Counted from the stretch's first letter, positions 29,646 through 37,881 are shown. The stretch is 64,000 nucleotides of DNA from Roseinatronobacter domitianus (GCF_023336755.1 NZ_JALZWP010000006.1:62001-126000); one strand, 5' to 3'. Notes: generated from the letters alone by a model not told the origin. Numbers and translations are program-made.

Positions 29646-29662
29646 ATTTGGCCTTGCCAAAT
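29646..29662. promoter_or_regulatory. Inverted repeat ATTTGGC-CTT-GCCAAAT upstream of mcl2
   Basis: Perfect 7-bp arms with a 3-bp spacer, 51 bp before the mcl2 start and directly downstream of the shared 26-bp motif. It could be the operator of a regulator of C2/propionate metabolism; TTTGC-type half-sites are used by ScfR-family regulators such as PccR/RamB, but the match is only partial. Confidence 0.45.
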
Positions 29663-29713
29663 GTATCCGAAACTGGTGGAACCAACGCAAGATTGTTACG
29701 CGAGGTATTGACG

Positions 29714-30571
29714 ATGGACATGCGCCCCTTCCGCTCGGTTCTGTATATTCCCGGCTCGAAAGAGCGCGCGCTGCACAAGGCCACGACCTTGCCGACCGAT
29801 GCGATCATCTTCGATCTGGAAGATGCCGTGGCGATCGAGGAAAAGCCGCGCGCCCGTCGCCTGCTGGCTGACACGCTGCAAGAGCTGGACTATGGGCCAC
29901 GCGCAAAGCTGGTGCGGATCAACGATTTCGGCACCGAATGGGGCGCCGATGATCTGGACGTGATCGCCAGCGCCAAGCCCGAAGCGATCCTGCTGCCCAA
30001 GGTCGATTCCGCCGCGCATATCGAAGATCTTGCCCGCCGTCTGGACGCCCGCGCGGAAACCGCCAACACCCGGATCTGGGCGATGATGGAATCACCGCTT
30101 GGCATTTTGAATGCGCTGGAAATTGCCAGCGCGCCGCGCATGGCCGGGTTCATCATGGGCACGAATGATCTGGCCAAGGATATGGGGCTGCGCTACCGCG
30201 CTGACCGGATGCCGCTGTTTACGTCCTTGCAGATGGGGTTGCTGGCGGCAAAAGCGCGCGGGCTGGTCGCGGTCGATGGGGTGTATAACGCGTTCCGCGA
30301 TGGTGCTGGTCTGAAAGCCGAATGCGAACAGGGCCGCGATATGGGCTTTGATGGCAAAACACTGATCCACCCGTCGCAACTGGATATCGCAAATACGATC
30401 TTTGCGCCCTCTTCGGACGAGATTGACACCGCACGCCGCCAGATCGCAGCATTTGATGAAGCGACAAAGCGCGGCGAAGGCGTGGCGGTTCTGGATGGAA
30501 AGATCGTCGAGAATCTGCACATAGTCACCGCGAAGCAAATCCTTGCGAAGGCGGAAGCCCTCGCCAGCTAG
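29714..30571 (+). CDS. mcl2: CoA ester lyase-family (3S)-malyl-CoA thioesterase (Mcl2-like)
   Basis: HpcH/citE-family TIM barrel of 285 residues: RSVLYIPGSKERAL, IFDLEDAVAIEEKPRAR (Mg-binding acidic residues), VRINDFGTEWG, IWAMMESPLGILNALEIA and DGKTLIHPSQLDIAN. In Rhodobacter, the shorter paralogue Mcl2 hydrolyses (S)-malyl-CoA to malate and CoA, completing glyoxylate assimilation in the ethylmalonyl-CoA pathway. The arrangement here (with NnrU, a small protein and mch next to sdh) is as I remember it from Rhodobacter. ATG 29714 follows GAGG. The longer lyase Mcl1 is not in the window. Thioesterase versus lyase activity is inferred from size and context. Confidence 0.87.
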   Translation: MDMRPFRSVLYIPGSKERALHKATTLPTDAIIFDLEDAVAIEEKPRARRLLADTLQELDYGPRAKLVRINDFGTEWGADDLDVIASAKPEAILLPKVDSAAHIEDLARRLDARAETANTRIWAMMESPLGILNALEIASAPRMAGFIMGTNDLAKDMGLRYRADRMPLFTSLQMGLLAAKARGLVAVDGVYNAFRDGAGLKAECEQGRDMGFDGKTLIHPSQLDIANTIFAPSSDEIDTARRQIAAFDEATKRGEGVAVLDGKIVENLHIVTAKQILAKAEALAS

Positions 30572-30583
30572 GGAGTAAGCCAA

Positions 30584-31144
30584 ATGGGAACTATCGTGCT
30601 GATCTTGGGCGTTGCCCTGTGGTGGGCGGCGCATCTGTTCAAACGCGTGATGCCGGAAAAGCGGGCCGCGATGGGCGATACCGGGCGACTTGCGGTCACG
30701 GGGGCTGTTATCCTGTCGATCGTGCTGATGGTCATTGGCTATAAATGGGCCGACCCGATCTGGCTGTGGGTTGAACCGGCATGGATGGTGCATCTGAACA
30801 ACCTTCTGGTGTTCATCGGCTTCTATTTCTACGCCGCATCGGGGCTGAAAACCCGGCTGACGCAAAAGGTTCGCCATCCGCAATTGTCGGGCTTCAAGGC
30901 TTGGGCGGTGGCGCATTTGCTGGTCGTTGGCAGCGTGCAGGGGGTTATCCTGTTTGGCGGCCTGCTGGCTTGGGCGGTGGTGTCGGTCATTGTCATCAAC
31001 CGCGCGAACCGTGACTGGACCCGCCCCCCCGAAGCCGCGATCTGGCGCGAAGGCGTGGCACTGGTGTCGGCCCTGTTCCTGATGCTTGTCGTGGGCCAGA
31101 TTCATGGCTGGCTGGGACCGTGGCCCTTTGGCGGAGCGATGTAA
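30584..31144 (+). CDS. NnrU family membrane protein
   Basis: A 186-residue integral-membrane protein with five to six helices (MGTIVLILGVALWWAAHLFKR; VTGAVILSIVLMVIGY; LNNLLVFIGFYFYAASG; AWAVAHLLVVGSVQGVILFGG). The NnrU family was first linked to nitric-oxide metabolism in denitrifiers but is common next to mch/mcl2 in Rhodobacterales. It starts 13 bp after mcl2 and its stop overlaps the next start (TAATG), so it belongs to the mcl2-mch operon. No denitrification gene is nearby. Confidence 0.88.
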   Translation: MGTIVLILGVALWWAAHLFKRVMPEKRAAMGDTGRLAVTGAVILSIVLMVIGYKWADPIWLWVEPAWMVHLNNLLVFIGFYFYAASGLKTRLTQKVRHPQLSGFKAWAVAHLLVVGSVQGVILFGGLLAWAVVSVIVINRANRDWTRPPEAAIWREGVALVSALFLMLVVGQIHGWLGPWPFGGAM

Positions 31145-31350
31145 TGCTGGCCTACCGTTTGCTGACCGCCGAGGACACATCGGCGTTTTGCCACAAGGTC
31201 ACGGAAGCGCTGTCCAAGGGCTGGGTGCTGCATGGCAGCCCCGCCTATGCGGCTGATCCTGCAAGCGGCGTGATGCGCTGCGCACAGGCTGTGGTCAAAG
31301 AGATGGATGATGTGACCTATCGGCCCGAGCTGAAGCTCGGAAGTCTATAA
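31144..31350 (+). CDS. DUF1737 small protein
   Basis: A 68-residue soluble protein: MLAYRLLTAEDTSAFCHKVTEALSKGWVLHGSPAYAAD followed by a VMRCAQAVVKE segment. This matches the DUF1737 pattern, in which a short alpha/beta unit carries the WxLxGxP core. Function unknown. Start ATG 31144 shares its A with the nnrU stop (TAATG), indicating coupled translation. A GC-rich double-hairpin repeat follows and separates it from mch. Confidence 0.85.
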   Translation: MLAYRLLTAEDTSAFCHKVTEALSKGWVLHGSPAYAADPASGVMRCAQAVVKEMDDVTYRPELKLGSL

Positions 31351-31354
31351 GTTT

Positions 31355-31423
31355 GGGGGGCTGCCGCCCCCATCGGGGCCAGATGGCCCCGATCCCCCCG
31401 CGAGTATTTGCGGCAAGATGAAG
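31355..31423 (+). repeat. Double-hairpin intergenic repeat, copy 1
   Basis: Hairpin A GGGGGC-TGCC-GCCCCC, hairpin B ATCGGGGCC-AGAT-GGCCCCGAT, then a conserved tail CCCCCCGCGAGTATTT and GGCAAGATGAAG. The tail runs into the ribosome site of mch and contributes a spurious in-frame ATG at 31418. Related copies are at 36388 and (inverted) 49938. Confidence 0.75.
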
Positions 31424-31432
31424 GATGAGGCG

Positions 31433-32461
31433 ATGAGCAAGACCAGCAAGGGGCGGTTTTTCGAGGATTACCATGTCGGCCAGCAGATTGCCCATGCTGT
31501 GCCGCGCACGGTATCGGGGGGGGAGCGCGCGCTTTATCATGCGCTTTATCCGGCGCGGGGGGCGCTGTATTCGTCCGATGAGTTTGCCCGCGCCTGCGGC
31601 TTGCCCGAAAGCCCGGTCGATGACCTGATGGCGTTCCATATCGTGTTCGGCAAATCTGTTCCGGATATCAGCGTCAATGCCGTGGCCAACCTGGGCTATG
31701 CACAAGGTCGGTTCTTACGGCCGGTTTATCCGGGCGACACGCTGCGCGCGACATCCGAAGTGATCGGGCTGAAGCAGAATTCGAACGGAAAATCCGGCGT
31801 GGTCTATGTGCGCACCACGGGCCTGAACCAGCGCGATGAAATGGTGATCGATTATGTGCGCTGGGTGATGGTGCGCAAGGGCGATCTGGACGCGCCTGCG
31901 CCGGATACAGTGGTGCCGGAGCTTGCTGGCGCGGTGGATGCAGGCGATCTGGTGGTGCCAGAGGGTCTGACCTTCGACAGCTATGATTGCGCATTGGCCG
32001 GTGCGCCGCATTGCTGGGGCGAGTATGCCGTGGGCGAGCAGATCGACCATCTTGACGGCATGACCATGGAAGAGGCCGAGCACATGCTGGCCACGCGGTT
32101 GTGGCAGAACACGTCGAAAGTGCATTTCGACCGGACGCAGCGCGTGGATGGCAAGCTGCTGGCCTATGGCGGGCATGTGATTTCGGTGGCGCGTGCGCTG
32201 TCCTTCAATGGCTTGGCCAATGCGCAGATGATTGTTGCCATCAACGGCGGCAGCCACGCCAACCCCTGTTTCGCAGGCGACACGATCCGGGCATGGTCGG
32301 AAGTTCTGGACCGGGCGGAAACTTCGGTACCGGGCGTGGGCGCGCTGCGGCTGCGCACAGTGGCCACCAAGGGCGACCCGTTCGTGCTGCGCGGGGCCGA
32401 GGGCAAATACCACCGCGATGTGCTGTTGGATTTCGACTATTGGGTGCTGATGCCGATGTGA
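31433..32461 (+). CDS. mch: Mesaconyl-CoA hydratase (beta-methylmalyl-CoA dehydratase)
   Basis: Ethylmalonyl-CoA pathway enzyme that hydrates mesaconyl-C1-CoA to beta-methylmalyl-CoA. It has 342 residues with tandem MaoC-like hot-dog domains. The N-terminal half has GRFFEDYHVGQQIAHAVPRT, SPVDDLMAFHIVFGKSVPDI and NAVANLGYAQGRFL. The C-terminal half starts at CWGEYAVGEQIDHLDGMTM. The opening MSKTSKGRFFEDY closely recalls Rhodobacter Mch. ATG 31433, preceded by GAGG, is preferred over ATG 31418, which lies inside an intergenic repeat. It sits with mcl2 upstream and sdhCDAB downstream. Confidence 0.93.
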   Translation: MSKTSKGRFFEDYHVGQQIAHAVPRTVSGGERALYHALYPARGALYSSDEFARACGLPESPVDDLMAFHIVFGKSVPDISVNAVANLGYAQGRFLRPVYPGDTLRATSEVIGLKQNSNGKSGVVYVRTTGLNQRDEMVIDYVRWVMVRKGDLDAPAPDTVVPELAGAVDAGDLVVPEGLTFDSYDCALAGAPHCWGEYAVGEQIDHLDGMTMEEAEHMLATRLWQNTSKVHFDRTQRVDGKLLAYGGHVISVARALSFNGLANAQMIVAINGGSHANPCFAGDTIRAWSEVLDRAETSVPGVGALRLRTVATKGDPFVLRGAEGKYHRDVLLDFDYWVLMPM

Positions 32462-32485
32462 GCCGCGCAGGGCTGAGTCGGAAAG

Positions 32486-32540
32486 GTGATCACAGAATGT
32501 CGATATTTGTGATCACATGGGCCGATCGTGCGATCACAAA
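32486..32540. promoter_or_regulatory. GTGATCAC site cluster upstream of sdhC
   Basis: Two exact copies of the palindrome GTGATCAC (32486-32493 and 32509-32516) and a third partial copy (GATCACAAA, 32532-32540). The second and third form an inverted repeat TTTGTGATC ... GATCACAAA. The cluster lies 148-202 bp before sdhC and probably binds a dimeric regulator controlling the sdh operon. Confidence 0.5.
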
Positions 32541-32648
32541 CTGACTGATCCGACAAATTTTAGCGGAAACGTGGTGTTTTTTGCAGCTACCCTGGCGCAG
32601 GAAGCGTGACATTCGCGTGAAATTAGGTATGCACAACCCCAAGAGCCG

Positions 32649-32662
32649 GGTCGCATGCGACC
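32649..32662. promoter_or_regulatory. 14-bp perfect palindrome in the sdhC leader
   Basis: GGTCGCATGCGACC, centred 32 bp before the sdhC start codon. It could be an operator or a small leader hairpin just upstream of the AGAGAGGAG ribosome site. Confidence 0.4.
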
Positions 32663-32687
32663 AAGCCACAAAAGAGAGGAGCCTTGC

Positions 32688-33071
32688 ATGGCCGATGTGA
32701 ACCGGGGCAAACGCCCGCTTTCCCCGCATCTTCAGATTTATCGACTGCCGCTGGCCGCGATCACGTCGATCCTGAACCGGATTACCGGGGTGGGGATGAC
32801 GCTGGCCTCTGTCCTGATTGTCTGGTGGTTTGCCGCAGGCGCGTTTGACGCCGCCTATTTCGAATTTGTCGACGGGCTGCTGACCTCTGTCCTGGGGCAT
32901 ATCGTGTTGATCGGGTCGCTCGCGGCACTGTGGTTTCACATGCTGAATTCGGTGCGCCACCTGATCTGGGACACTGGCCGCATGATGGATGTCGAGACGG
33001 TCGAAAAGACCAGCTACATCGTGTTCGGGGCCACTGTGGTGCTGACCATCCTGACCATTCTGGCCGTGTAA
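32688..33071 (+). CDS. sdhC: Succinate dehydrogenase cytochrome b556 subunit
   Basis: Membrane anchor of complex II; 127 residues with three helices. RPLSPHLQIYRLPLAAITSILNRITG is the SdhC signature, and the haem-ligand His lies in ALWFHMLNSVRHLIWD. ATG 32688, preceded by AGAGAGGAG, is chosen over 32655. First gene of sdhCDA-lipoprotein-B; the 226-bp leader carries palindromic sites. Confidence 0.96.
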   Translation: MADVNRGKRPLSPHLQIYRLPLAAITSILNRITGVGMTLASVLIVWWFAAGAFDAAYFEFVDGLLTSVLGHIVLIGSLAALWFHMLNSVRHLIWDTGRMMDVETVEKTSYIVFGATVVLTILTILAV

Positions 33072-33081
33072 GGGGACGATC

Positions 33082-33462
33082 ATGAGCTATAAATCCGACT
33101 ATTCCCGCGCCCATGGCCATGGGGCCGCCGGAGAGGGCTTGCATCATTGGTGGAGCCAGCGTGTCACCTCGATTGCGCTGATCCCGCTGACGCTGCTGTT
33201 CCTGTTCCCCTTTGGCCGCACATTGGGCGGCGGGCATGAGGCATTCGTGGCCACCTATTCCAACCTGTGGCACGCGCTTGTCGCAGTGTTGTTCATCATC
33301 GCGGCTTTCGCGCATCTGCAACAGGGCTTGCAGACCGTGATAGAGGACTATGTTCCAAACAAGACGCAGCGCACTGCCGCGTTGCTGGTCAATATGTTGC
33401 TGTGCTGGGCGCTTGGCGCGGCTGGCGTTTTGTCGGTTGCCACTGTCCTGTTCAGCGCCTGA
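33082..33462 (+). CDS. sdhD: Succinate dehydrogenase hydrophobic membrane anchor
   Basis: Second membrane anchor of complex II; 126 residues and three helices. The segment HHWWSQRVTSIALIPLTLLFLFPFG is the N-terminal helix. The AAFAHLQQGLQTVIEDYVPNK segment holds the conserved His and Asp-Tyr of the quinone/haem region. It lies 10 bp from sdhC and 9 bp from sdhA. Confidence 0.95.
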   Translation: MSYKSDYSRAHGHGAAGEGLHHWWSQRVTSIALIPLTLLFLFPFGRTLGGGHEAFVATYSNLWHALVAVLFIIAAFAHLQQGLQTVIEDYVPNKTQRTAALLVNMLLCWALGAAGVLSVATVLFSA

Positions 33463-33471
33463 GGAAAAGAC

Positions 33472-35277
33472 ATGTCTGAATACAAGATTGAAGAACACAC
33501 CTATGACGTGGTCGTGGTTGGCGCCGGCGGTGCTGGCTTGCGCGCGACACTCGGGATGGCCGAGCAAGGGCTGAAAACCGCCTGCGTGACCAAGGTGTTC
33601 CCGACCCGCAGCCACACCGTGGCCGCGCAAGGCGGGATCGCCGCCAGCCTGTCGAATATGGGGCCGGACAATTGGCAGTGGCATATGTATGACACGGTCA
33701 AGGGGTCGGACTGGCTGGGCGACACGGACGCGATGGAATATCTTGCCCGCGAAGCCCCCAAGGCGGTCTATGAGCTGGAGCATTACGGCGTGCCGTTTTC
33801 GCGCACCGAAGATGGCAAGATTTACCAGCGCCCCTTTGGCGGCCATACTACGGAATTTGGCGAAGGCCCGCCCGTGCAGCGCACTTGTGCTGCCGCCGAC
33901 CGCACCGGCCACGCGATGTTGCACACACTCTATGGTCAGTCGGTCAAGCAAAAGGCCGAGTTCTTCATCGAGTATTTCGCCACCGACCTTATCATGTCGG
34001 ACGATGGACAGTGCCAGGGCGTCATGGCCTGGAAGCTGGATGACGGCACGCTGCATGTGTTCAACGCCAAGATGGTTGTGCTGGCCACGGGCGGCTATGG
34101 CCGCGCCTATTTCAGCGCCACGTCTGCGCATACCTGCACCGGCGACGGCAATGGCATGGTCGCGCGCGCAGGTCTGCCGCTGCAAGACATGGAATTCGTG
34201 CAGTTCCACCCGACCGGCATTTTCGGCGCGGGCTGTCTGATTACCGAAGGCGCACGTGGCGAGGGCGGCTACCTCACCAACTCCGAAGGCGAGCGGTTCA
34301 TGGAACGCTACGCGCCAACCTACAAGGATCTGGCCTCGCGCGATGTGGTGTCGCGCTGCATGACGATTGAGATTCGCGAAGGGCGCGGGGTTGGGCCGAA
34401 CAAGGACCATATCCACCTGAACCTGTCGCACCTGCCGAAAGAGGCGCTGCATCTGCGCCTGCCGGGCATTTCCGAATCCGCCCGTGTGTTTGCCGGGGTC
34501 GACGTGACCAAGGAACCCATCCCGGTACTGCCGACCGTGCATTACAACATGGGCGGCATTCCCACCAACTACTGGGGCGAGGTGCTGAATGCCGATTCAG
34601 AGAACCCCGACCGCATTGCGCCCGGCTTGATGGCTGTGGGCGAAGCGGCTTGTGCAAGCGTGCATGGTGCGAACCGTCTGGGCTCGAACAGCCTGATCGA
34701 CCTTGTGGTGTTCGGCCGTGCCGCCGCCATTCGCGCAGGCCAGATCGTGGACCCGAAAGCGCCCAATCCAGAGCTGAACAAAGCCAGCTTGGATCGCGCG
34801 CTGGAACGGTTTGACAAGTTCCGCAATTTCGACGGCGGCACCCCCACTGCCGAGTTGCGGCTGGAGATGCAGAAAACCATGCAGGCCGATGCCGCCGTGT
34901 TCCGCACCGACAAAACGCTGGCCGAGGGCGTTGAGAAAATGACGGGCGTGGCTGGCAAGATGAGCGATCTGAAAGTCACCGACCGCTCACTGATCTGGAA
35001 CACCGATCTGATGGAAACGCTGGAGCTGGACAACCTGATGCCCTGCGCCATGGCCACCATCGTCGGGGCTGAAGCGCGCAAGGAAAGCCGTGGCGCGCAT
35101 GCCCACGAGGATTATCCCGACCGCGACGACGAGACATGGCGCAAGCACACGCTGGCTTGGGTCAATGACGAGAAAGTCGCGCTGGATTATCGCCCGGTGC
35201 ATCTGAACCCGCTGACCGGCCATAACGAGGGCGGGATCGACCTGAAAAAGATCGCGCCGAAAGCGCGGGTCTATTGA
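33472..35277 (+). CDS. sdhA: Succinate dehydrogenase flavoprotein subunit
   Basis: Catalytic subunit oxidising succinate to fumarate; 601 residues. It has the FAD Rossmann start [15 protein letters not shown]. The covalent FAD-binding His is in [12 protein letters not shown]. Substrate-site segments are [18 protein letters not shown] and the [13 protein letters not shown] loop, and the catalytic Arg region is in [18 protein letters not shown]. The stop TGA overlaps a TTG start of a small lipoprotein gene inserted before sdhB. Confidence 0.98.
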   Translation: MSEYKIEEHTYDVVVVGAGGAGLRATLGMAEQGLKTACVTKVFPTRSHTVAAQGGIAASLSNMGPDNWQWHMYDTVKGSDWLGDTDAMEYLAREAPKAVYELEHYGVPFSRTEDGKIYQRPFGGHTTEFGEGPPVQRTCAAADRTGHAMLHTLYGQSVKQKAEFFIEYFATDLIMSDDGQCQGVMAWKLDDGTLHVFNAKMVVLATGGYGRAYFSATSAHTCTGDGNGMVARAGLPLQDMEFVQFHPTGIFGAGCLITEGARGEGGYLTNSEGERFMERYAPTYKDLASRDVVSRCMTIEIREGRGVGPNKDHIHLNLSHLPKEALHLRLPGISESARVFAGVDVTKEPIPVLPTVHYNMGGIPTNYWGEVLNADSENPDRIAPGLMAVGEAACASVHGANRLGSNSLIDLVVFGRAAAIRAGQIVDPKAPNPELNKASLDRALERFDKFRNFDGGTPTAELRLEMQKTMQADAAVFRTDKTLAEGVEKMTGVAGKMSDLKVTDRSLIWNTDLMETLELDNLMPCAMATIVGAEARKESRGAHAHEDYPDRDDETWRKHTLAWVNDEKVALDYRPVHLNPLTGHNEGGIDLKKIAPKARVY

Positions 35278-35588
35278 TCCGCGCAGCGCTCATCGCGGCG
35301 CCCTTGGCGTTGTCGGCCTGCGCCGGTCTGCAAGACGAATTGGCGCGCGACGCGGCAAAGCGCAGCGTCAACCCGGTGCTGGCGGAACGCTTTCCCGGCG
35401 TCCCGCTGGAACCGGCCAGCGATTGTGTGATCGACAATGCCAGCGCGGGGGAACTTACCCGGCTGGCGCTGGCGGGCGCCCAGCCGACTGTCAGCGACGA
35501 GACCAGCGCGCTGGTGGTGCAGATTGCCACACGCCCTGAAACGATTAGATGTCTAGCCACAGACGGGCTTGCCCCGTTCCTGATGTAA
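35274..35588 (+). CDS. Small predicted lipoprotein within the sdh operon
   Basis: A 104-residue product starting with TTG (35274) that overlaps the sdhA stop as TTGA. The N-terminus [16 protein letters not shown] is a lipoprotein signal with lipobox LSAC, then a soluble domain ([42 protein letters not shown]) with two further Cys ([13 protein letters not shown]). It is located between sdhA and sdhB, 10 bp before sdhB. Its role, perhaps in complex II biogenesis or simply operon hitchhiking, is unknown. The TTG start without a strong ribosome site implies translational coupling to sdhA. Confidence 0.75.
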   Translation: MIRAALIAAPLALSACAGLQDELARDAAKRSVNPVLAERFPGVPLEPASDCVIDNASAGELTRLALAGAQPTVSDETSALVVQIATRPETIRCLATDGLAPFLM

Positions 35589-35598
35589 GGAGGCACCC

Positions 35599-36378
35599 AT
35601 GGTCCAACTGACCCTGCCCAAGAATAGCCAGATGCGCACCGGCAAAACCTGGCCGAAGCCCGAAAGCGGCGGCGCGCTGCGCAAGTTCCAGATTTACCGC
35701 TGGTCGCCCGATGACGGCGACAACCCGCGCGTTGACACGTATTTTGTCGACCTTGACGATTGCGGGCCGATGGTGCTGGACGCGCTGATCTATATCAAGA
35801 CCAAGATCGACCCGACGCTGACCTTCCGCAGGTCCTGCCGCGAAGGCATCTGCGGGTCTTGCGCGATGAATATTGACGGGCACAACACACTGGCCTGTAT
35901 TTTCGGCATGGACGAGGTGAAGGGCGATGTGAAAATCTATCCCCTGCCCCATATGCCCGTCATCAAGGATTTGATCCCGGACCTGACGCATTTCTACGCG
36001 CAGCACGCCAGCATCAAACCTTGGCTGGAAACCAAGTCGAACACGCCCGCCAAAGAATGGCGCCAGTCGATCGAGGACCGCGAAAAGCTGGACGGGCTTT
36101 ATGAATGCGTGATGTGCGCCTGCTGTTCCACGTCCTGCCCCAGCTATTGGTGGAATGGTGACCGCTATCTTGGGCCGGCCGCCCTGCTGCACGCCTATCG
36201 TTGGCTGATTGACAGTCGCGACGAGGCCACGGGCGAGCGTCTGGATGACCTGCATGACCCGTTCAAGCTGTATCGCTGCCACACGATCATGAACTGCGCC
36301 AAGACCTGCCCCAAGGGGCTGAACCCCGCCAAGGCGATTGCCGAGGTCAAGAAAATGATGGTCGAGCGCGTTTTGTAG
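35599..36378 (+). CDS. sdhB: Succinate dehydrogenase iron-sulfur subunit
   Basis: Electron-transfer subunit of complex II; 259 residues. [2Fe-2S] cluster at [22 protein letters not shown], [4Fe-4S] at [11 protein letters not shown] and [3Fe-4S] at [24 protein letters not shown] lies just before ATG 35599. Last gene of the sdh operon; a double-hairpin repeat follows the stop and may serve as the terminator. Confidence 0.98.
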   Translation: MVQLTLPKNSQMRTGKTWPKPESGGALRKFQIYRWSPDDGDNPRVDTYFVDLDDCGPMVLDALIYIKTKIDPTLTFRRSCREGICGSCAMNIDGHNTLACIFGMDEVKGDVKIYPLPHMPVIKDLIPDLTHFYAQHASIKPWLETKSNTPAKEWRQSIEDREKLDGLYECVMCACCSTSCPSYWWNGDRYLGPAALLHAYRWLIDSRDEATGERLDDLHDPFKLYRCHTIMNCAKTCPKGLNPAKAIAEVKKMMVERVL

Positions 36379-36387
36379 GCATCGTTT

Positions 36388-36460
36388 GGGGGGGCGCTCG
36401 CGCCCCCCTCTGGGCCTTGCGGCCCATTCACCCCCCTGAGGATATTTAGGCAAGGATGAA
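36388..36460 (+). repeat. Double-hairpin intergenic repeat, copy 2
   Basis: Hairpin A GGGGGGCGC-TC-GCGCCCCCC, hairpin B TGGGCC-TTGC-GGCCCA, and a tail CCCCCCTGAGGATATTT then GGCAAGGATGAA. Same order and tail as copy 1, with compensating changes in the stems. It lies 10 bp after the sdhB stop. Confidence 0.75.
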
Positions 36461-36491
36461 ATAGCCGAGATACGCGCTATGTCGGCGGCCT

Positions 36492-37115
36492 ATGGAAAGA
36501 AAGCCTCCCATAGACGTGATCGTGTTGCGCGGCCTTTTGGCTGTTGCCCTGACGGGTTTGTCGATGGTCGGAATTGGCATGGCAATGACCGACACGACCC
36601 GAGAGCTGCGGACCACGCCGCCACCGGATTACAATCTTGCATTGTCCGAGGATGGAACGAGTTTTCGGTTTTCCGGGCTGGTTGATTTCGGACTGACGCG
36701 CGACCTGCGGGCGCTTGCGCGCGAGCACCCGAACGTAAAGCGAATTCTCCTCAACAGCCAAGGCGGCTATATTGCCGAGGCGCGCGGGGCCGTCACCGTG
36801 TTGAAAGCGCGCGGGATTGCCACGCATGTCGAGGGGCATTGCGCCTCTGCCTGCGCGTTGATCTTTGCGGGCGGAACGGCGCGATCACTGGACCCAGAGG
36901 CCCGGATCGGGCTGCATGGCTATGGGCTGCGCCCCGGCAACGCGTATTTCGGCATGATCGACCCGCGCCGGGAAATGGCGCGCGACATGGCGATATACCG
37001 CGCCCAGGCGATCGCCGAGCCCTTCGTGCGCAAACTGGCGAGCTTGCCGCAATCGCCGATGTGGTATCCCGACCACGCAGAGCTGCGCGCGGCAGGCTTT
37101 GTCACCACACCCTAG
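36492..37115 (+). CDS. ClpP-fold membrane-anchored protein (COG3904-like)
   Basis: A 207-residue protein: an N-terminal membrane helix (VIVLRGLLAVALTGLSMVGIGMAM) then a ClpP/crotonase-like fold with ILLNSQGGYIAEARG and THVEGHCASACALIFAGG, where Ser119 sits at the ClpP nucleophile position, and GLHGYG (His142). Members of this periplasmic group are annotated COG3904 and lack characterised substrates. The small nucleophile loop CASAC carries Cys on both sides. It follows the sdhB repeat and converges with pyrF with a 4-bp overlap of stops. Confidence 0.75.
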   Translation: MERKPPIDVIVLRGLLAVALTGLSMVGIGMAMTDTTRELRTTPPPDYNLALSEDGTSFRFSGLVDFGLTRDLRALAREHPNVKRILLNSQGGYIAEARGAVTVLKARGIATHVEGHCASACALIFAGGTARSLDPEARIGLHGYGLRPGNAYFGMIDPRREMARDMAIYRAQAIAEPFVRKLASLPQSPMWYPDHAELRAAGFVTTP

Positions 37116-37819
37116 CGCGCAGGCAGTTCGGCCAACACCGCCTGCGCCGCTGCGCGCGGGTTGTCGGCGCGCCAGATGGGGCGGCCCACAACGATATGAT
37201 CGGCCCCATCCGACAAGGCGCGTGCGGGCGTGGCAATGCGCTTCTGGTCATCGCTGGCGGACCCTGCGGGCCGCACGCCCGGAGTGACAATCAGCCGTCC
37301 CTGCGCATTGGGCAGCGCGCGGATGGCGGCGGCTTCTTGCGGGCTGGCGATCACCCCATGCGCGCCTGCATCGAATGCGGCGCTGGCGCGGGCAAGCACG
37401 ATTTCGGGCACGGTTCCGGGGCGGATCTGGGCGCTATCCAGATCGGCGCGATCAGAGGATGTCAGCACCGTCACCGCGAGAATTTTCAGCCCAGACCCTG
37501 CGGCTCCGGCGCGGGCGGCCGCGACCACCGACGGATCGCCATGCACTGTCAGGAAATCGAGGTCATAGGCGGCAATCCCGCGCACGGCACTTTCGACGGT
37601 GGCCGGAATGTCAAAGAACTTCATGTCGAGGAAGATGCGCTTGCCGTGTTCCTGTTTCAACTCATTGGCCAGCGCCAGCCCCCCGCCGGTCAGCATACCC
37701 AGCCCGATCTTGTAGAAGGACACCGAATCGCCAAGCCGCGCGGCCATCTCCAGCCCGGCAACGGCATTGGGCACATCGAGGGCAAGGATCAGACGATCAT
37801 CGGAAAGGGCATTCGGCAT
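37112..37819 (-). CDS. pyrF: Orotidine 5'-phosphate decarboxylase
   Basis: Last step of UMP synthesis; 235 residues. N-terminal LILALDVPNAV, the catalytic Asp/Lys array in KRIFLDMKFFDIPATVESAV, and the phosphate-binding end VTPGVRPAGSASDDQKR ... GADHIVVGRPIW are all present. It stands alone between a peptidoglycan-binding protein and the ClpP-like gene, with no other pyr genes nearby. Confidence 0.97.
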   Translation of the reverse strand: MPNALSDDRLILALDVPNAVAGLEMAARLGDSVSFYKIGLGMLTGGGLALANELKQEHGKRIFLDMKFFDIPATVESAVRGIAAYDLDFLTVHGDPSVVAAARAGAAGSGLKILAVTVLTSSDRADLDSAQIRPGTVPEIVLARASAAFDAGAHGVIASPQEAAAIRALPNAQGRLIVTPGVRPAGSASDDQKRIATPARALSDGADHIVVGRPIWRADNPRAAAQAVLAELPAR

Positions 37820-37881
37820 CGGCTATGCTCCGGCTGGACAATGTTCGCGCCGAGCTACCCCAGCCGTGCGGCCAAGGCAAG

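Noticed and set aside
31418-31432. Start of mch at ATG 31418 (MKDEA)
   Set aside because: This ATG lies within the tail of the intergenic repeat and lacks a ribosome site; ATG 31433 has GAGG and matches Mch N-termini.
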